Positions 36,665-45,556 of a stretch of DNA of 64,000 nucleotides are shown here, one piece after another. The position numbers and the translations under genes are program-made. This DNA comes from Truepera sp. bin119 (lineage in GTDB: Bacteria; Deinococcota; Deinococci; Deinococcales; Trueperaceae), in NCBI GenBank assembly GCA_002239005.1, contig MPNL01000014.1, forward strand, positions 1 to 64,000. The letters run 5' to 3'. The first letter of the stretch is position 1. Each line of letters begins with the position of its first letter. The notes under the pieces were generated by a model that was not told where the DNA came from, ran no database searches, and saw only the letters and a program-made list of their open reading frames with translations.

Positions 36665-37624
36665 ATGGTGAGTTCGCCCGTTCCCTCCGACCCCCAGTTG
36701 GTAGCCCTCGAGCGGGGTGGTCCGGACTTCATCACCGAGCCGACCGTAGCCGCTAACGGGAGGCTGGTCGATTTCTACCGTGAGCACGGCTACCTGGTCG
36801 TTCCCGATCTCTTTAGTGCGGTCGAGCTTGAGGAGCTTAAGGCGGAGACGCTGAGCATCTGCCGGGGTGAACGGGGCGAGGTGATCGGTGTCGAGCCGAG
36901 TGTTCCCGGGGAGAGTGCAGAGGAGACCCTCAGGCGCTACCTGTGCATCCACTTTCCCCACAAGATCTCCGAAGTCATGCACCGCTACCTGGCTGCGCCG
37001 AAGCTGGTTGAGGTCCTTACCGAGGTGATCGGGCCGAACGTCAAGTGCATGCAGTCGATGCTGTTCATCAAGGCGACCGGCAAGCCCGGTCAGGCCTGGC
37101 ACCAGGACGAAGACTTCATCCCCACCCGCGACCGTTCCCTGGTAGGCGGCTGGATTGCGGTCGACGACGCCACCGTCGAGAACGGCTGCCTGTGGGTCAT
37201 CCCTGGTTCGCACCGGCCTGGACTGCTGTGGCCCCTGGAGCAGCAGGACGATGCCCGTTTCGACTGCACCGATGAAGCGACGGGCTTCCCCTACCATGAC
37301 GAGGATGCGGTCCCGGTCGAGGTCAGGGCTGGGAGCGTCGTCTTCTTCGGTGGCTACCTGCTGCACCGCTCATTCCCCAACCGGGCTCGAGGCGGGTATC
37401 GCCGGGTCCTGGTCAATCACTACATGAGCGCCGAGTCGCTGCTGCCCTGGCGACAGACACTCAAGGAGGGCGAGCATGTGGCGGTCGCCGATTATCGGGA
37501 TATCGTGATGGTCGCCGGCGAGGACCCTTACGCCTGGAAGGGCAGAGAAGAGATCGCGGTTGCAAGGGTGCGCCCCAGCGGTGAGGGGGGCTGTGAGCGC
37601 TGGGGCAGCAGGGAGTCCCAATAA
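36665..37624 (+). CDS. Phytanoyl-CoA dioxygenase (PhyH) family protein
   Basis: A 319-aa Fe(II)/2-oxoglutarate oxygenase. The facial triad is visible in WHQDEDFIP (His-x-Asp near 145) and LLHRSFPNRARGGYRR (His with the oxoglutarate Arg). The motif CLWVIPGSHRPG is typical. The start MVSSPVPSDPQLVALERGGP at ATG 36665 has AGGAGG upstream; a longer in-frame extension is low-complexity and rejected. Substrate unknown; it stands alone between rimO and gnd. Confidence 0.85.
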   Translation: MVSSPVPSDPQLVALERGGPDFITEPTVAANGRLVDFYREHGYLVVPDLFSAVELEELKAETLSICRGERGEVIGVEPSVPGESAEETLRRYLCIHFPHKISEVMHRYLAAPKLVEVLTEVIGPNVKCMQSMLFIKATGKPGQAWHQDEDFIPTRDRSLVGGWIAVDDATVENGCLWVIPGSHRPGLLWPLEQQDDARFDCTDEATGFPYHDEDAVPVEVRAGSVVFFGGYLLHRSFPNRARGGYRRVLVNHYMSAESLLPWRQTLKEGEHVAVADYRDIVMVAGEDPYAWKGREEIAVARVRPSGEGGCERWGSRESQ

Positions 37625-37701
37625 CGCTCTTTGCCACTCGATCTCAAGATACGCGAGCGGTGTCGACCCCCCGGACTGTCCCGAGGTGGCCCGACCCTCG
37701 G

Positions 37702-39156
37702 TCAGGCGTTATAGCTTCGTGAGGAGATGTCCCCGCCCCGGCCGGTCCAGTTGGTATGGAAGAACTCCCCCCTGGGCCGGTCGATTCGTTCGTAGGTGTG
37801 GGCCCCGAAGTAGTCGCGCTGGGCTTGCAACAGGTTGGCGGGAAGCCGGGCGTGGCGGTAGCCATCGTAGAAGGCGAGCGCAGCCGCCATGGTCGGCGTC
37901 GGGATGCCCGTCCCGACCGCGGTGGCGACGGTCCGCCGCCACGCCGCCTGGGCGGCCTCGATCTCGTCGCGGAAGAAGTTGTCGAGGAGGAGGTTCTGGA
38001 GGTCCGGCCGCTCTCCATAGGCGGAGCGGATATCGGTGAGGAAGCGAGAGCGGATGATGCAGCCTCCCCGCCACATCTGGGCGATACCCCCATAGTTGAG
38101 CTCCCACCCGTGCTCCGCTGCGGCCGCTCGCATGAGCATATAGCCCTGCGCGTAGGAGCTGATTTTGGCGGCGTAGAGCGCCTGCTCGAGGTCCGCTATA
38201 ACGGCGTTGCGGTCGAGGCCGGGCAGCTCCGGCGGTCCCCGCAGGACCCTGGAAGCGGCGACGCGCTCCTCCTTAAGCGAGGAGAGGAACCTCGAGAAGA
38301 CCGCCTCACCGATGAGCGTGAGGGGGATGCCGAATTCGAGGGCATCGATGACGGTCCACTTGCCTGTGCCCTTCTGTCCGGCGACATCGAGGATCTTCTC
38401 CACCAGCGGTGTACCGTCATCGTCCTTGAGGGTGAAGATGTCGGCCGTGATATCGATCAGATAGGAGTCGAGCTTGCCCGCTCGCCAGCCGGAGAATACC
38501 TCGCCGATCTCGGTCGCACCCATGGCCAGACCGGCATGCATGAGGTGATAGGCCTCGGTGATGAGCTGCATGTCGCCGTACTCGATACCGTTGTGGACCA
38601 TCTTGACGAAATGTCCCGCTCCGCCCTCGCCGACCCAGTCGCAGCAGGGTAGACCGTCGACCTGGGCAGCGATCTCCTGCAGGATCGCCTGCAGGTGTGG
38701 CCAGGCGTCGCGGGAGCCTCCCGGCATGATGGAGGGGCCGTTGCGGGCCCCCTGCTCACCCCCGGACACCCCCGCTCCGACGAAGAGCAGCCCCCTGGCC
38801 TCGAGCTCCTCTAAGCGACGCACGGTGTCGCGGTAGTTGGCGTTGCCGCCGTCGATGACGATGTCACCCTCCTCGAGCAGCGGCAGCAGCGTCTCAATCA
38901 CCCGGTCGACAGCGCCGCCGGCCTTGACCATTAGCATGATCTTGCGGGGGCGTTTGAGCTTCGCGACGAGCCCCTCGAGGCTCTCGAAGCCCTCGACCCC
39001 GGTTCCGCTTGCGGGCCCAGAGACGAAGGCCTGCATGACGCTGGCAGTTCGGTTGTAGACGCCGACCCGGTACCCGTGGTCGTTCATGTTGAGGACCAGG
39101 TTCTGGCCCATCACGGCGAGACCGATGAGGCCGATGTCGAGCTTCGGGTCGTCCAC
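37702..39156 (-). CDS. gnd: 6-phosphogluconate dehydrogenase, decarboxylating
   Basis: Converts 6-phosphogluconate to ribulose 5-phosphate, CO2 and NADPH in the pentose phosphate pathway. At 484 aa it has the NADP fold (GLAVMGQNLVLNM), GGNANYRDT, catalytic Lys and His region FVKMVHNGIEYGDMQLI, and the C-terminal FFRDEIEAAQAAWRR. GTG start with AGAGGAGG upstream. It appears monocistronic. Confidence 0.97.
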   Translation of the reverse strand: MDDPKLDIGLIGLAVMGQNLVLNMNDHGYRVGVYNRTASVMQAFVSGPASGTGVEGFESLEGLVAKLKRPRKIMLMVKAGGAVDRVIETLLPLLEEGDIVIDGGNANYRDTVRRLEELEARGLLFVGAGVSGGEQGARNGPSIMPGGSRDAWPHLQAILQEIAAQVDGLPCCDWVGEGGAGHFVKMVHNGIEYGDMQLITEAYHLMHAGLAMGATEIGEVFSGWRAGKLDSYLIDITADIFTLKDDDGTPLVEKILDVAGQKGTGKWTVIDALEFGIPLTLIGEAVFSRFLSSLKEERVAASRVLRGPPELPGLDRNAVIADLEQALYAAKISSYAQGYMLMRAAAAEHGWELNYGGIAQMWRGGCIIRSRFLTDIRSAYGERPDLQNLLLDNFFRDEIEAAQAAWRRTVATAVGTGIPTPTMAAALAFYDGYRHARLPANLLQAQRDYFGAHTYERIDRPRGEFFHTNWTGRGGDISSRSYNA

Positions 39157-39528
39157 GCTATCCTCCTCTGGAATGCGTCGAGACGGGGTGGCCGGGGCGG
39201 TGCCCCCTATCTAACCACCTTCTCCACCGGCCAGTGGCTACCAGGACCGCTACTGGCCGCCTGGTTTCTCCCCGCTGATAGGTGGCCCGGGGCTGCTGCG
39301 GGCGACCTAGGAGAGTTGGGGATCGGCGCTGAGTCGGGGTAGATGTGAGGTCTCCCAGGATCAGCTATCGCTTCGAGGGGCTGCCGCAGAGAGGGTTAGA
39401 GGGGGTTTGAAGCTGTATGGTTCAAACCTTGAAGGGGTCCTGGCCCGAACCGGGGCGGTCCCGTTGTCGGGGAGGGGTCGATCGGTGATATGGTTCGCGG
39501 CGCGAGGCTGCCCGCTGCAGCTACCGGC
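39157..39528. other. Intergenic region with an inverted repeat
   Basis: No gene seen. An 8-bp inverted repeat (GGTTTGAA at 39404-39411 and TTCAAACC at 39421-39428) could be an operator; no factor can be named. Confidence 0.4.
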
Positions 39529-40551
39529 TTAGCGGCGGGGTTCTGGGCTGCCGCGGCGGTCTGTCTGATCCAACTCCTTGCGAACGGCGGTGAGGACCCG
39601 CTCTCGGGCGATGTCGATAGCTGCGGCGATCGTGGCGCCGGCAGCGGGCACATGCCCTCCTCCCCCCAGCATGAGGCAGATCGCTTGGGCTGAAACGCCG
39701 CCGCGGGTCCGAACACTTACCTTGGTTGTGTCCCCCTGCTCCTTCAGCAGCACGGCCACCCGGATTCCCTCGGCGTAACGGATTACGCCGATGAAATCCT
39801 CGGAGTCGAGGATCTCCTCGCTTAGGTCTTCTCGCATCGATTCGGTCACCCGGGCGAGGGCCACCTCGCCGCCGAGAGGAAATTCGACGGTGGCCATCAC
39901 CTGGGCCAGGAGTGGATAGTAGCTCTGGGGTCGCCACTGCAGGCGGTCTGTCAGTTCAGCGTAGTCGAGTCCGCTCGCCAGCAGCTCCGCAGCCGCCCTG
40001 AGGACAGCCGGGCGGGTGTTGCCGAACCGGAGGAAGCCGGTGTCGGTCAGGATGCCCAACAGACAGGGCGTGGCGAGCTCCGGTGTCCAGGCCAGTCCGA
40101 GCTGCTCCACGATATCCTTCACGATCTGGGCCGTTGCCGCCTTGCTGGGATCGACGAGGTGGATGTCGCCGAACCTTTCGTTGGTGCCGTGGTGGTCGAT
40201 ATTGATCGTGAGAGCGGCGTCGCCGAGCGGCACTCCGGCCACGCGCGAGGCCGCCCCGGCATCCAGGGCGATCAGGAGGGTGCCCGGTGCAAGAGTCTCC
40301 AGCTGCGGGACGAGTTCGCCGGGCGCGGTGAGGAAGGCCAGGAACCGCGGCGGGGTCAGGCTGACGGTCGTCGCCCTTCCGAGTGCCTGCAGCGCCCGGC
40401 TCAGCGCCAGGGTGCTCCCGACGGCGTCGCCATCGGGGTCGATATGGGTGGCAAGAACGATCGGCCCCGACCAACTCCGCAGCCGCTCTGAGATGGCCCT
40501 GACCTTCCCCGAATAGTCGGACTCGCTTCGGTTGTCTACCGGTGTCGTCAT
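39529..40551 (-). CDS. nrnA: DHH/DHHA1 phosphoesterase, NrnA-like oligoribonuclease/pAp phosphatase
   Basis: A 340-aa cytosolic phosphoesterase that should degrade nanoRNAs and pAp. The metal motifs ATHIDPDGDAVGS, the DHH box in IDHHGTNE and the DHHA1 motif GGGGHVPAAG are all present. The ATG at 40551 lies 7 nt after a TATCAT -10 box, so the message looks leaderless. Divergent from the protease gene. Confidence 0.93.
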   Translation of the reverse strand: MTTPVDNRSESDYSGKVRAISERLRSWSGPIVLATHIDPDGDAVGSTLALSRALQALGRATTVSLTPPRFLAFLTAPGELVPQLETLAPGTLLIALDAGAASRVAGVPLGDAALTINIDHHGTNERFGDIHLVDPSKAATAQIVKDIVEQLGLAWTPELATPCLLGILTDTGFLRFGNTRPAVLRAAAELLASGLDYAELTDRLQWRPQSYYPLLAQVMATVEFPLGGEVALARVTESMREDLSEEILDSEDFIGVIRYAEGIRVAVLLKEQGDTTKVSVRTRGGVSAQAICLMLGGGGHVPAAGATIAAAIDIARERVLTAVRKELDQTDRRGSPEPRR

Positions 40552-40558
40552 AGGCCTG

Positions 40559-40564
40559 ATGATA
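40559..40564 (-). promoter_or_regulatory. -10 box for leaderless nrnA mRNA
   Basis: TATCAT on the minus strand ends 7 nt before the ATG at 40551; no Shine-Dalgarno. Confidence 0.5.
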
Positions 40565-40636
40565 CCTCTAGGGCGTCGCCATCCCCTCGACCCCGGAAAT
40601 CGCTAGCTAGCTGGCAGGCTTCTCACGGCGTGGTGC

Positions 40637-40642
40637 TATAAT
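40637..40642 (+). promoter_or_regulatory. Consensus extended -10 for leaderless protease mRNA
   Basis: TGC-TATAAT, a perfect -10, ends 6 nt before the ATG at 40649, so transcription should begin at the start codon. Confidence 0.65.
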
Positions 40643-40648
40643 TGAGGC

Positions 40649-41875
40649 ATGATTCTGGAGCCCGGACAGCGCCGGTCTAGAGGGCAACCCTTCGGGAGAA
40701 CCATTCTGCCCCTGCTCCTGCTGGCCGTCGCGGCGGTCGTCGCAAACGAGTTGCGAACCGAGCGTGTCGTCGCGCAGGATATGCCACCTCCGGTGGTCGA
40801 GGCGACAGGGCGGCTCGAGGAGGTCTATCAGGGGGCGCGTCCCGCCACGCTTCGCGTTGAGGCCCGCGTCTTGAGTCGGATGCCCGGTCGTTCGGTCGTC
40901 GGAGTCGGGACCGGCTTCTTCGTCAGCGAAGAGGGCCTGCTCCTTACCGCCTATCACGTAGTCAAAGCGCAGTGGTTGGGCGGCAGGCACATGCACTACT
41001 TCGGGGTGGCGCCCGGGGGCGAGGAGTACCGGCTCGAGCTCGTGGGTTTCGACGCCTACCTCGATCTCGCCCTGTTGCAGGCTGAGGTCGGTGGGCCTGT
41101 CCCCTACATCCCCTTCGCGAGCGGCCCGACCCGGCCGGGCAGGGAGATCGTGGCTATCGGCAACAGCCGAGGGGAATTCCTGGAAGATCGTAGTGGCAGG
41201 GTTACCCGGCTCGGCGTGGGTTCGCCGAACGCGTTGCTGGCAGACGGCGTCATCGAACTTACCGCCTCCCTCTTCCAGGGGGATTCCGGTGGACCGGTCC
41301 TCAACACCGACGGAGAGGTCGTCGGCGTGGTGAGCTACATCAGCTTCAATCCCCAGGACATGGGCTCTGAGGGCCGGGGGTTCGTCCCCCCCTTCCTGAG
41401 CGGTCTGACACTCCCGCGGAGGTTCGCCTCCTACGCAGTCCCCGTGTCCGCGGGCAGCGAGGTGGTGGCGGCGCTCTTTGCGGGCGAGACCCGGGATATC
41501 CCGGTCATAGGGTTCGCCTGGGCGAACTTCGACTACGATCCGGCCACCAACAGCAGCCTCGACCTAGGCCGGCGCCCGGGGACGGTGATCGGCGATGTCG
41601 TCGCCGGCGGTCCCGCCGCCCGGGCAGGACTGCGCAGCCTCGAGAGTCGACGGGTAGTCGTCAACAGGGAGGGGGGCTCGGTCCGCACCTCGGTGGTCTC
41701 GGCCGCCGACGTGATCGTCGCGGTCGATGGCGAGCCTACGCCCACCTTCAACTCCCTCGTCGAGGTGCTGCGGCGCAAAGAGGTCGGGCAACTTGTGGAG
41801 CTCACAGTGCAGCGTGGGCCGGAGACGTTTAAGGTCGACCTCGAGCTGGGAGCTCACCGCCAGGTCTTCAACTGA
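40649..41875 (+). CDS. HtrA-like trypsin-type serine protease with PDZ domain
   Basis: A 408-aa membrane-anchored or secreted S1C-type protease for envelope protein quality control. One N-terminal hydrophobic helix (FGRTILPLLLLAVAAVVANE) is followed by the triad: His in LLTAYHVVKAQ, Asp in YLDLALLQAE, Ser in LFQGDSGGPVLN. A PDZ domain forms the C-terminal part (VIGDVVAGGPAARAGLRSLE; TVQRGPETFKVDLELG). Leaderless start from the TATAAT box. Confidence 0.9.
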   Translation: MILEPGQRRSRGQPFGRTILPLLLLAVAAVVANELRTERVVAQDMPPPVVEATGRLEEVYQGARPATLRVEARVLSRMPGRSVVGVGTGFFVSEEGLLLTAYHVVKAQWLGGRHMHYFGVAPGGEEYRLELVGFDAYLDLALLQAEVGGPVPYIPFASGPTRPGREIVAIGNSRGEFLEDRSGRVTRLGVGSPNALLADGVIELTASLFQGDSGGPVLNTDGEVVGVVSYISFNPQDMGSEGRGFVPPFLSGLTLPRRFASYAVPVSAGSEVVAALFAGETRDIPVIGFAWANFDYDPATNSSLDLGRRPGTVIGDVVAGGPAARAGLRSLESRRVVVNREGGSVRTSVVSAADVIVAVDGEPTPTFNSLVEVLRRKEVGQLVELTVQRGPETFKVDLELGAHRQVFN

Positions 41876-41908
41876 CCTCCGGCTCGAGCGAGGGGTCCAG
41901 ACAGAGCA

Positions 41909-41932
41909 CGCACCCCCGGACCCGAGGGTGCG
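41909..41932. terminator. Hairpin between the protease and tRNA genes
   Basis: Perfect 7-bp stem (CGCACCC 41909-41915, GGGTGCG 41926-41932) with a 10-nt loop between two convergent units. No T-tract on either side, so termination is only likely by position. Confidence 0.4.
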
Positions 41933-41937
41933 CTCCC

Positions 41938-42014
41938 TGGTGGGCGATGGTGGATTTGAACCACCGACCTCGTCGTTATCAGCGACGCGCTCTAACCGAC
42001 TGAGCTAATCGCCC
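41938..42014 (-). tRNA. tRNA-Ile (GAU anticodon)
   Basis: Minus strand. Acceptor GGGCGAT pairs with ATCGCCC; the D-arm contains GCTCAGTCGGTTAGAGC; the anticodon stem CGTCG/CGACG encloses CTGATAA, giving anticodon GAT; the T-arm is GGTGG-TTCAAAT-CCACC. Discriminator A and an encoded CCA (41938-41940) complete it. It stands alone, not next to rRNA. Confidence 0.97.
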
Positions 42015-42037
42015 CCGGTCGGTCGAAAACGGCCCCG

Positions 42038-42067
42038 AGTCTATCACGAGCCCGTGAGAGGGGTCAA
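42038..42067 (-). promoter_or_regulatory. Promoter of the tRNA-Ile gene
   Basis: TTGACC (42062-42067), 18-bp spacer, TAGACT (42038-42043) with upstream TGA extended -10; start expected about 15 nt before the mature 5' end. Confidence 0.65.
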
Positions 42068-42184
42068 GGAGCGTGAGACTCCACAGGCTGGCACGGCCTG
42101 CCCTGCAGGTCGCGTCTAGGTGGCACCGCTACCGAGGGAGCTCTTAGGTCGCTTCGCAATCGGTGGCTCTCCGGCCTCGGCAGG

Positions 42185-42190
42185 TATCAT
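42185..42190 (+). promoter_or_regulatory. -10 box for leaderless ispH mRNA
   Basis: TATCAT ends 6 nt before the ispH ATG at 42197; no ribosome site is present. Confidence 0.5.
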
Positions 42191-42196
42191 GGGTCC

Positions 42197-43207
42197 ATGA
42201 TCGAGCGGGTCTATCTGGCCAGGCCGCGTGGGTTCTGCGCAGGGGTGGTTATGGCGATCAGGGCGGTGGAGGAGGCCGCAGCGGAGAATCGCAGCCGCGG
42301 GGCCGGTACCCTCCCGGTCTTTCACGCCATCGTTCACAACGACACCGTGGTCTCCCGCCTCGAGCGCGATCATGATGTCCACTTTGTGGAGGACCTGGAG
42401 GAGCTCAGCGGGCCTCGTGGCCGGCTGAAGGAGGAGTTCGATCCCACCCTGGTGTTCAGTGCTCACGGGGTGAGCCCCGCGGTACGCCGCCGCGCCTCCG
42501 AACTGGGCCTGGCCACCATCGATGCGACCTGCCCTCTGGTTGCCAAGGTCCATAACGAGGCCAGGAAATACGCCCGGGAGGGTTACCACATCCTCTTGAT
42601 CGGCGACTCGACTCGGCATCAGGAGGTGATCGGCACCCGTGGCGAGGCGCCTGAGTGCACCACGGTGGTGAGCGTGCTCGACAACCGCCAGGACGATCCC
42701 GAACTCGCCGATCCGCACGTGGTGGAGGTGCCCGACCCGGACCGCGTGGTGGTCCTGACCCAGACCACCCTCTCGGTGGACGATACCTCCCGCACGATCG
42801 AACTCCTCCGGGAGCGCTTTCCCGGGCTGGTGGTGCCGCCGCGGGACGACCTCTGCTTCGCCACCAAGAACCGTCAGGACGCGGTTAAGTCGATCGCGCC
42901 GCTGGTCGAGCTGTTCCTGGTGGTGACGAGCGACTACAGCTCCAACGGGATGCGGCTGCTCGAACTGGCCGAGGAGCTGAGCGGGAGAGCCCGGAGGGTC
43001 GAGGGTCCGGCCGACCTGCAACCTGCCTGGTTTGAGGGGGTGAGGAGTGTCGGGATCACCTCGGCCGCCTCGACCCCCGACGATCTGGTTCAGGGGATCG
43101 TGGCCCGGCTGCGGCGGGAGAGTCCGGAGCTCGAGCTGATCGAGGAGGGGGAGTGGGAGGAGATCACCTTCCGGCAGCCCACCCGCCACCCGCCACCGGC
43201 GTCGTGA
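42197..43207 (+). CDS. ispH: 4-hydroxy-3-methylbut-2-enyl diphosphate reductase (IspH/LytB)
   Basis: The last enzyme of the MEP isoprenoid pathway, making IPP and DMAPP with an iron-sulfur cluster. The 336-aa protein has the three ligand cysteines in [22 protein letters not shown] and [11 protein letters not shown]. The start [17 protein letters not shown] is standard. Leaderless promoter pattern. Its stop overlaps the start of the Dus gene by 1 bp. Confidence 0.97.
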   Translation: MIERVYLARPRGFCAGVVMAIRAVEEAAAENRSRGAGTLPVFHAIVHNDTVVSRLERDHDVHFVEDLEELSGPRGRLKEEFDPTLVFSAHGVSPAVRRRASELGLATIDATCPLVAKVHNEARKYAREGYHILLIGDSTRHQEVIGTRGEAPECTTVVSVLDNRQDDPELADPHVVEVPDPDRVVVLTQTTLSVDDTSRTIELLRERFPGLVVPPRDDLCFATKNRQDAVKSIAPLVELFLVVTSDYSSNGMRLLELAEELSGRARRVEGPADLQPAWFEGVRSVGITSAASTPDDLVQGIVARLRRESPELELIEEGEWEEITFRQPTRHPPPAS

Positions 43208-44235
43208 TGCGGCCCGGCACGGGGCGGCGCTGGCCGGTGAGCGTGGCCCCCATGATGGACCGGACCGACCGCCACTTCCGCGCCTTCATGCGCCGCATCA
43301 CCCGTGAGACGCTGCTCTATACCGAGATGATCACCACGGGGGCGATTCTCCATGGTGATCGCGACCACCTCCTCGGGTTCAGCCCCGAGGAACGGCCCCT
43401 CACCCTTCAACTCGGCGGGGACGATCCCACAGCACTCGCAGCCTGTGCCTCCCTCGCTGAGAGATTCGGCTACGACGAGGTGAACCTCAATGTCGGCTGC
43501 CCGAGCGACCGCGTCCAGCGGGGCCGTTTCGGGGTCTGCCTGATGAAGGAGCCCTCGAGGGTTGCCGCCGGTATCGCCGCCATGCGCGCCTCCGCCTCTA
43601 TCCCCGTGACCGTCAAGCACAGGATCGGGGTGGACAGCCTCGATCGCTACGAGGACCTCGCCCGCTTCGTCGCGACCGTGGCGGAGGCCGGGGCTGAGCG
43701 GTTCATTGTGCACGCGAGGAAGGCGTGGCTCCAGGGCCTGAGCCCAAAGGAAAACCGGACGGTTCCCCCCCTCCGCTACCAGGATGTGTACCGACTGAAG
43801 CGGGAGTTCTCCCACCTCCGCATCGAGATCAACGGCGGAGTCCGGGTCGTGGATTCGGTGAGATCCCACCTCGCCCGGGTCGACGGCGTGATGATCGGTC
43901 GGGCGGCCTATGAGGACCCCTACCTGTTCGCCAGCTTCGACCGGGACTTCTATGGCAGCCCGGAGCCTCCGCCTACCCGCCGCGAGGTGGTTGCGGGCAT
44001 GCTCACCTACGCTGAGAGTTGGCTCGAGCGGGGCCTCAACTTACAGCGGATCACCCGACACCTGCTGCCCCTGATGAACGGTCTCCCTGGGGCCCGGAGC
44101 TGGCGCCGTTTCCTGAGCGAGCGATCCCACCTGCCGGGTGCGGGTCCAGAGCTCTTGGAGGTGGCGATGAAAAGCATTCCGAGTACCCTCCTCGATCAGT
44201 GCCCGCCGGCCTCACCTCCGGTCGTCGCCGGCTGA
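43207..44235 (+). CDS. dusA: tRNA-dihydrouridine synthase, DusA type
   Basis: A 342-aa flavoenzyme that reduces uridine 20/20a in the tRNA D-loop. SVAPMMDRTDRHFRAFMRRI, LNVGCPSDRVQRGRFGVCLM (catalytic Cys) and TVKHRIGVDS are DusA hallmarks. The ATG overlaps the ispH stop (TGATG); the two are probably cotranscribed. The 3' end overlaps the convergent SAM hydrolase gene by 24 bp. Confidence 0.94.
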   Translation: MRPGTGRRWPVSVAPMMDRTDRHFRAFMRRITRETLLYTEMITTGAILHGDRDHLLGFSPEERPLTLQLGGDDPTALAACASLAERFGYDEVNLNVGCPSDRVQRGRFGVCLMKEPSRVAAGIAAMRASASIPVTVKHRIGVDSLDRYEDLARFVATVAEAGAERFIVHARKAWLQGLSPKENRTVPPLRYQDVYRLKREFSHLRIEINGGVRVVDSVRSHLARVDGVMIGRAAYEDPYLFASFDRDFYGSPEPPPTRREVVAGMLTYAESWLERGLNLQRITRHLLPLMNGLPGARSWRRFLSERSHLPGAGPELLEVAMKSIPSTLLDQCPPASPPVVAG

Positions 44236-45057
44236 TCTGGAGAGCTCGACCTTCACAACCCGCAGTTCGGCTCCCACCCCGAGATTCCAGTCTTCGGCCG
44301 CGCTACCGTTCCGGATGGCGAGTTCGAGGTAGCCGCTGCTCCCCCAGTAGGCGACCGCCTCGCCGGGCTCGACAGCGGCGAAGGTCGCTCTCAGAGGTGC
44401 AGATCGAGCAGATCTGGAGAGTCCGGCCTTGGCGAGTTCGACGACCCTCCAGTTAGCTGAGGGCTCGAGCGAGCCCGCGGGCAGGTTGGTGATCAGGTTT
44501 CCGAACCGGTCCTGGTAGAGGACCGTCACCTCCCAGCCGTGGTCGCTTCGCCTGGGCTGAGGCCACAAGAGCGGAGCCAGGGCGGTGGCTGCCAGGGGTG
44601 AGCCCACCTCGGCCAGCGCCCTCCCCGCCGCGAGGTGGGCGGCCACCGGAGCGAACAGGTCCCTCCCGTGGAAGGTGGTACTTACCTTCGGGAGGTGGAA
44701 GGCAGGATTATCGAGTGTGACGGCCGCGCGTACGGGGGCGGTATCCAGGAGAGCGGCGGCAAGGCCGTTGTCGGGGCACACCAGGCTCCGGGTTGTCTCC
44801 TCGTCGCCTAGCTCGAGGGCGACTGGTCGCCTGGAGGTGCCGACGCCTGGGTCGACCACGGCACATACCACCGCTTGTGGTGGCAGGTAGGGCCACGCCG
44901 CCCGGAGTGCGAAGGCGCCCGCTCGGATGTCCTGCGGGGGCAGCTCGTGGGTGAGATCGACCACGGTGGCACCGGGCGCGACGCTTAAGATCACACTCTT
45001 CATAACCCCTACGTAGGGGTCGGTAAGGCCGAAATCGGTGAGGAGTGCGAGGAACAT
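44212..45057 (-). CDS. SAM hydrolase / SAM-dependent halogenase family (DUF62)
   Basis: A 281-aa protein of the SAM hydroxide adenosyltransferase family: MFLALLTDFGLTDPYVGVMK, VVDLTHELPPQDIRAGAFAL, VCAVVDPGVGTSRRPVA. Family members split S-adenosylmethionine to adenosine and methionine; true halogenases are rare, so hydrolase is more likely. I chose ATG 45057; 13 more upstream residues are not conserved-looking. Confidence 0.9.
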   Translation of the reverse strand: MFLALLTDFGLTDPYVGVMKSVILSVAPGATVVDLTHELPPQDIRAGAFALRAAWPYLPPQAVVCAVVDPGVGTSRRPVALELGDEETTRSLVCPDNGLAAALLDTAPVRAAVTLDNPAFHLPKVSTTFHGRDLFAPVAAHLAAGRALAEVGSPLAATALAPLLWPQPRRSDHGWEVTVLYQDRFGNLITNLPAGSLEPSANWRVVELAKAGLSRSARSAPLRATFAAVEPGEAVAYWGSSGYLELAIRNGSAAEDWNLGVGAELRVVKVELSRSAGDDRR

Positions 45058-45556
45058 CTGGCGATTCGAGGGGGGCGCCACTAGTCCCGGAAGCACTTGA
45101 GGAACTCGTTGACGATGAGGGGGTGCTGGGCCATCAGATTACCTTATCGGAAGAGTCGCTCGACCGGGGCAAGCAGCCGTCAAGCTGCTGCGGGCAGGGT
45201 TGATGGCGGCTGTAGCTGTGTGAATGAGCAGTCCGTCGTGGTGGCTGTCGGAAGGGTGGGGCGTTATTGCTCGGGCAGTCGACTAGGAGGCCCGGGACCG
45301 ATCCCTGTGCTCCAACTCCCCCCGGGGTTCCCTGCCCTGGCGGGTGTAGGGTGGCGACTAGCGCTCGAGCCTGAGGTCGACCGCCGGTTCTGACCGGTCC
45401 ACTCCCCTAGCATCTCTGCGATAATTGACCAAGTGCTCATATGCCTGTTGCGTTCGTTGTGGAGTCCGAATACAACCTGCGGGATAGCTCGAGGCCCATG
45501 GATTGAGCAGACCGGTAGTCGGTCCTGCGGAGCAGGGACGTTCCGGGGAGGGAGCC
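45058..45556. other. Intergenic region, only a tiny open frame seen
   Basis: On the minus strand 45081-45134 encodes MAQHPLIVNEFLKCFRD with AAGG upstream; it may be a leader peptide or a gene fragment. No clear promoter for the GH32 gene: the GATAAT at 45420-45425 lacks a matched -35. Confidence 0.4.

Noticed and set aside
44212-45057. SAM-dependent chlorinase or fluorinase
   Set aside because: The family is mostly hydrolases and I see no feature specific to halogenases, so the hydrolase name is safer.
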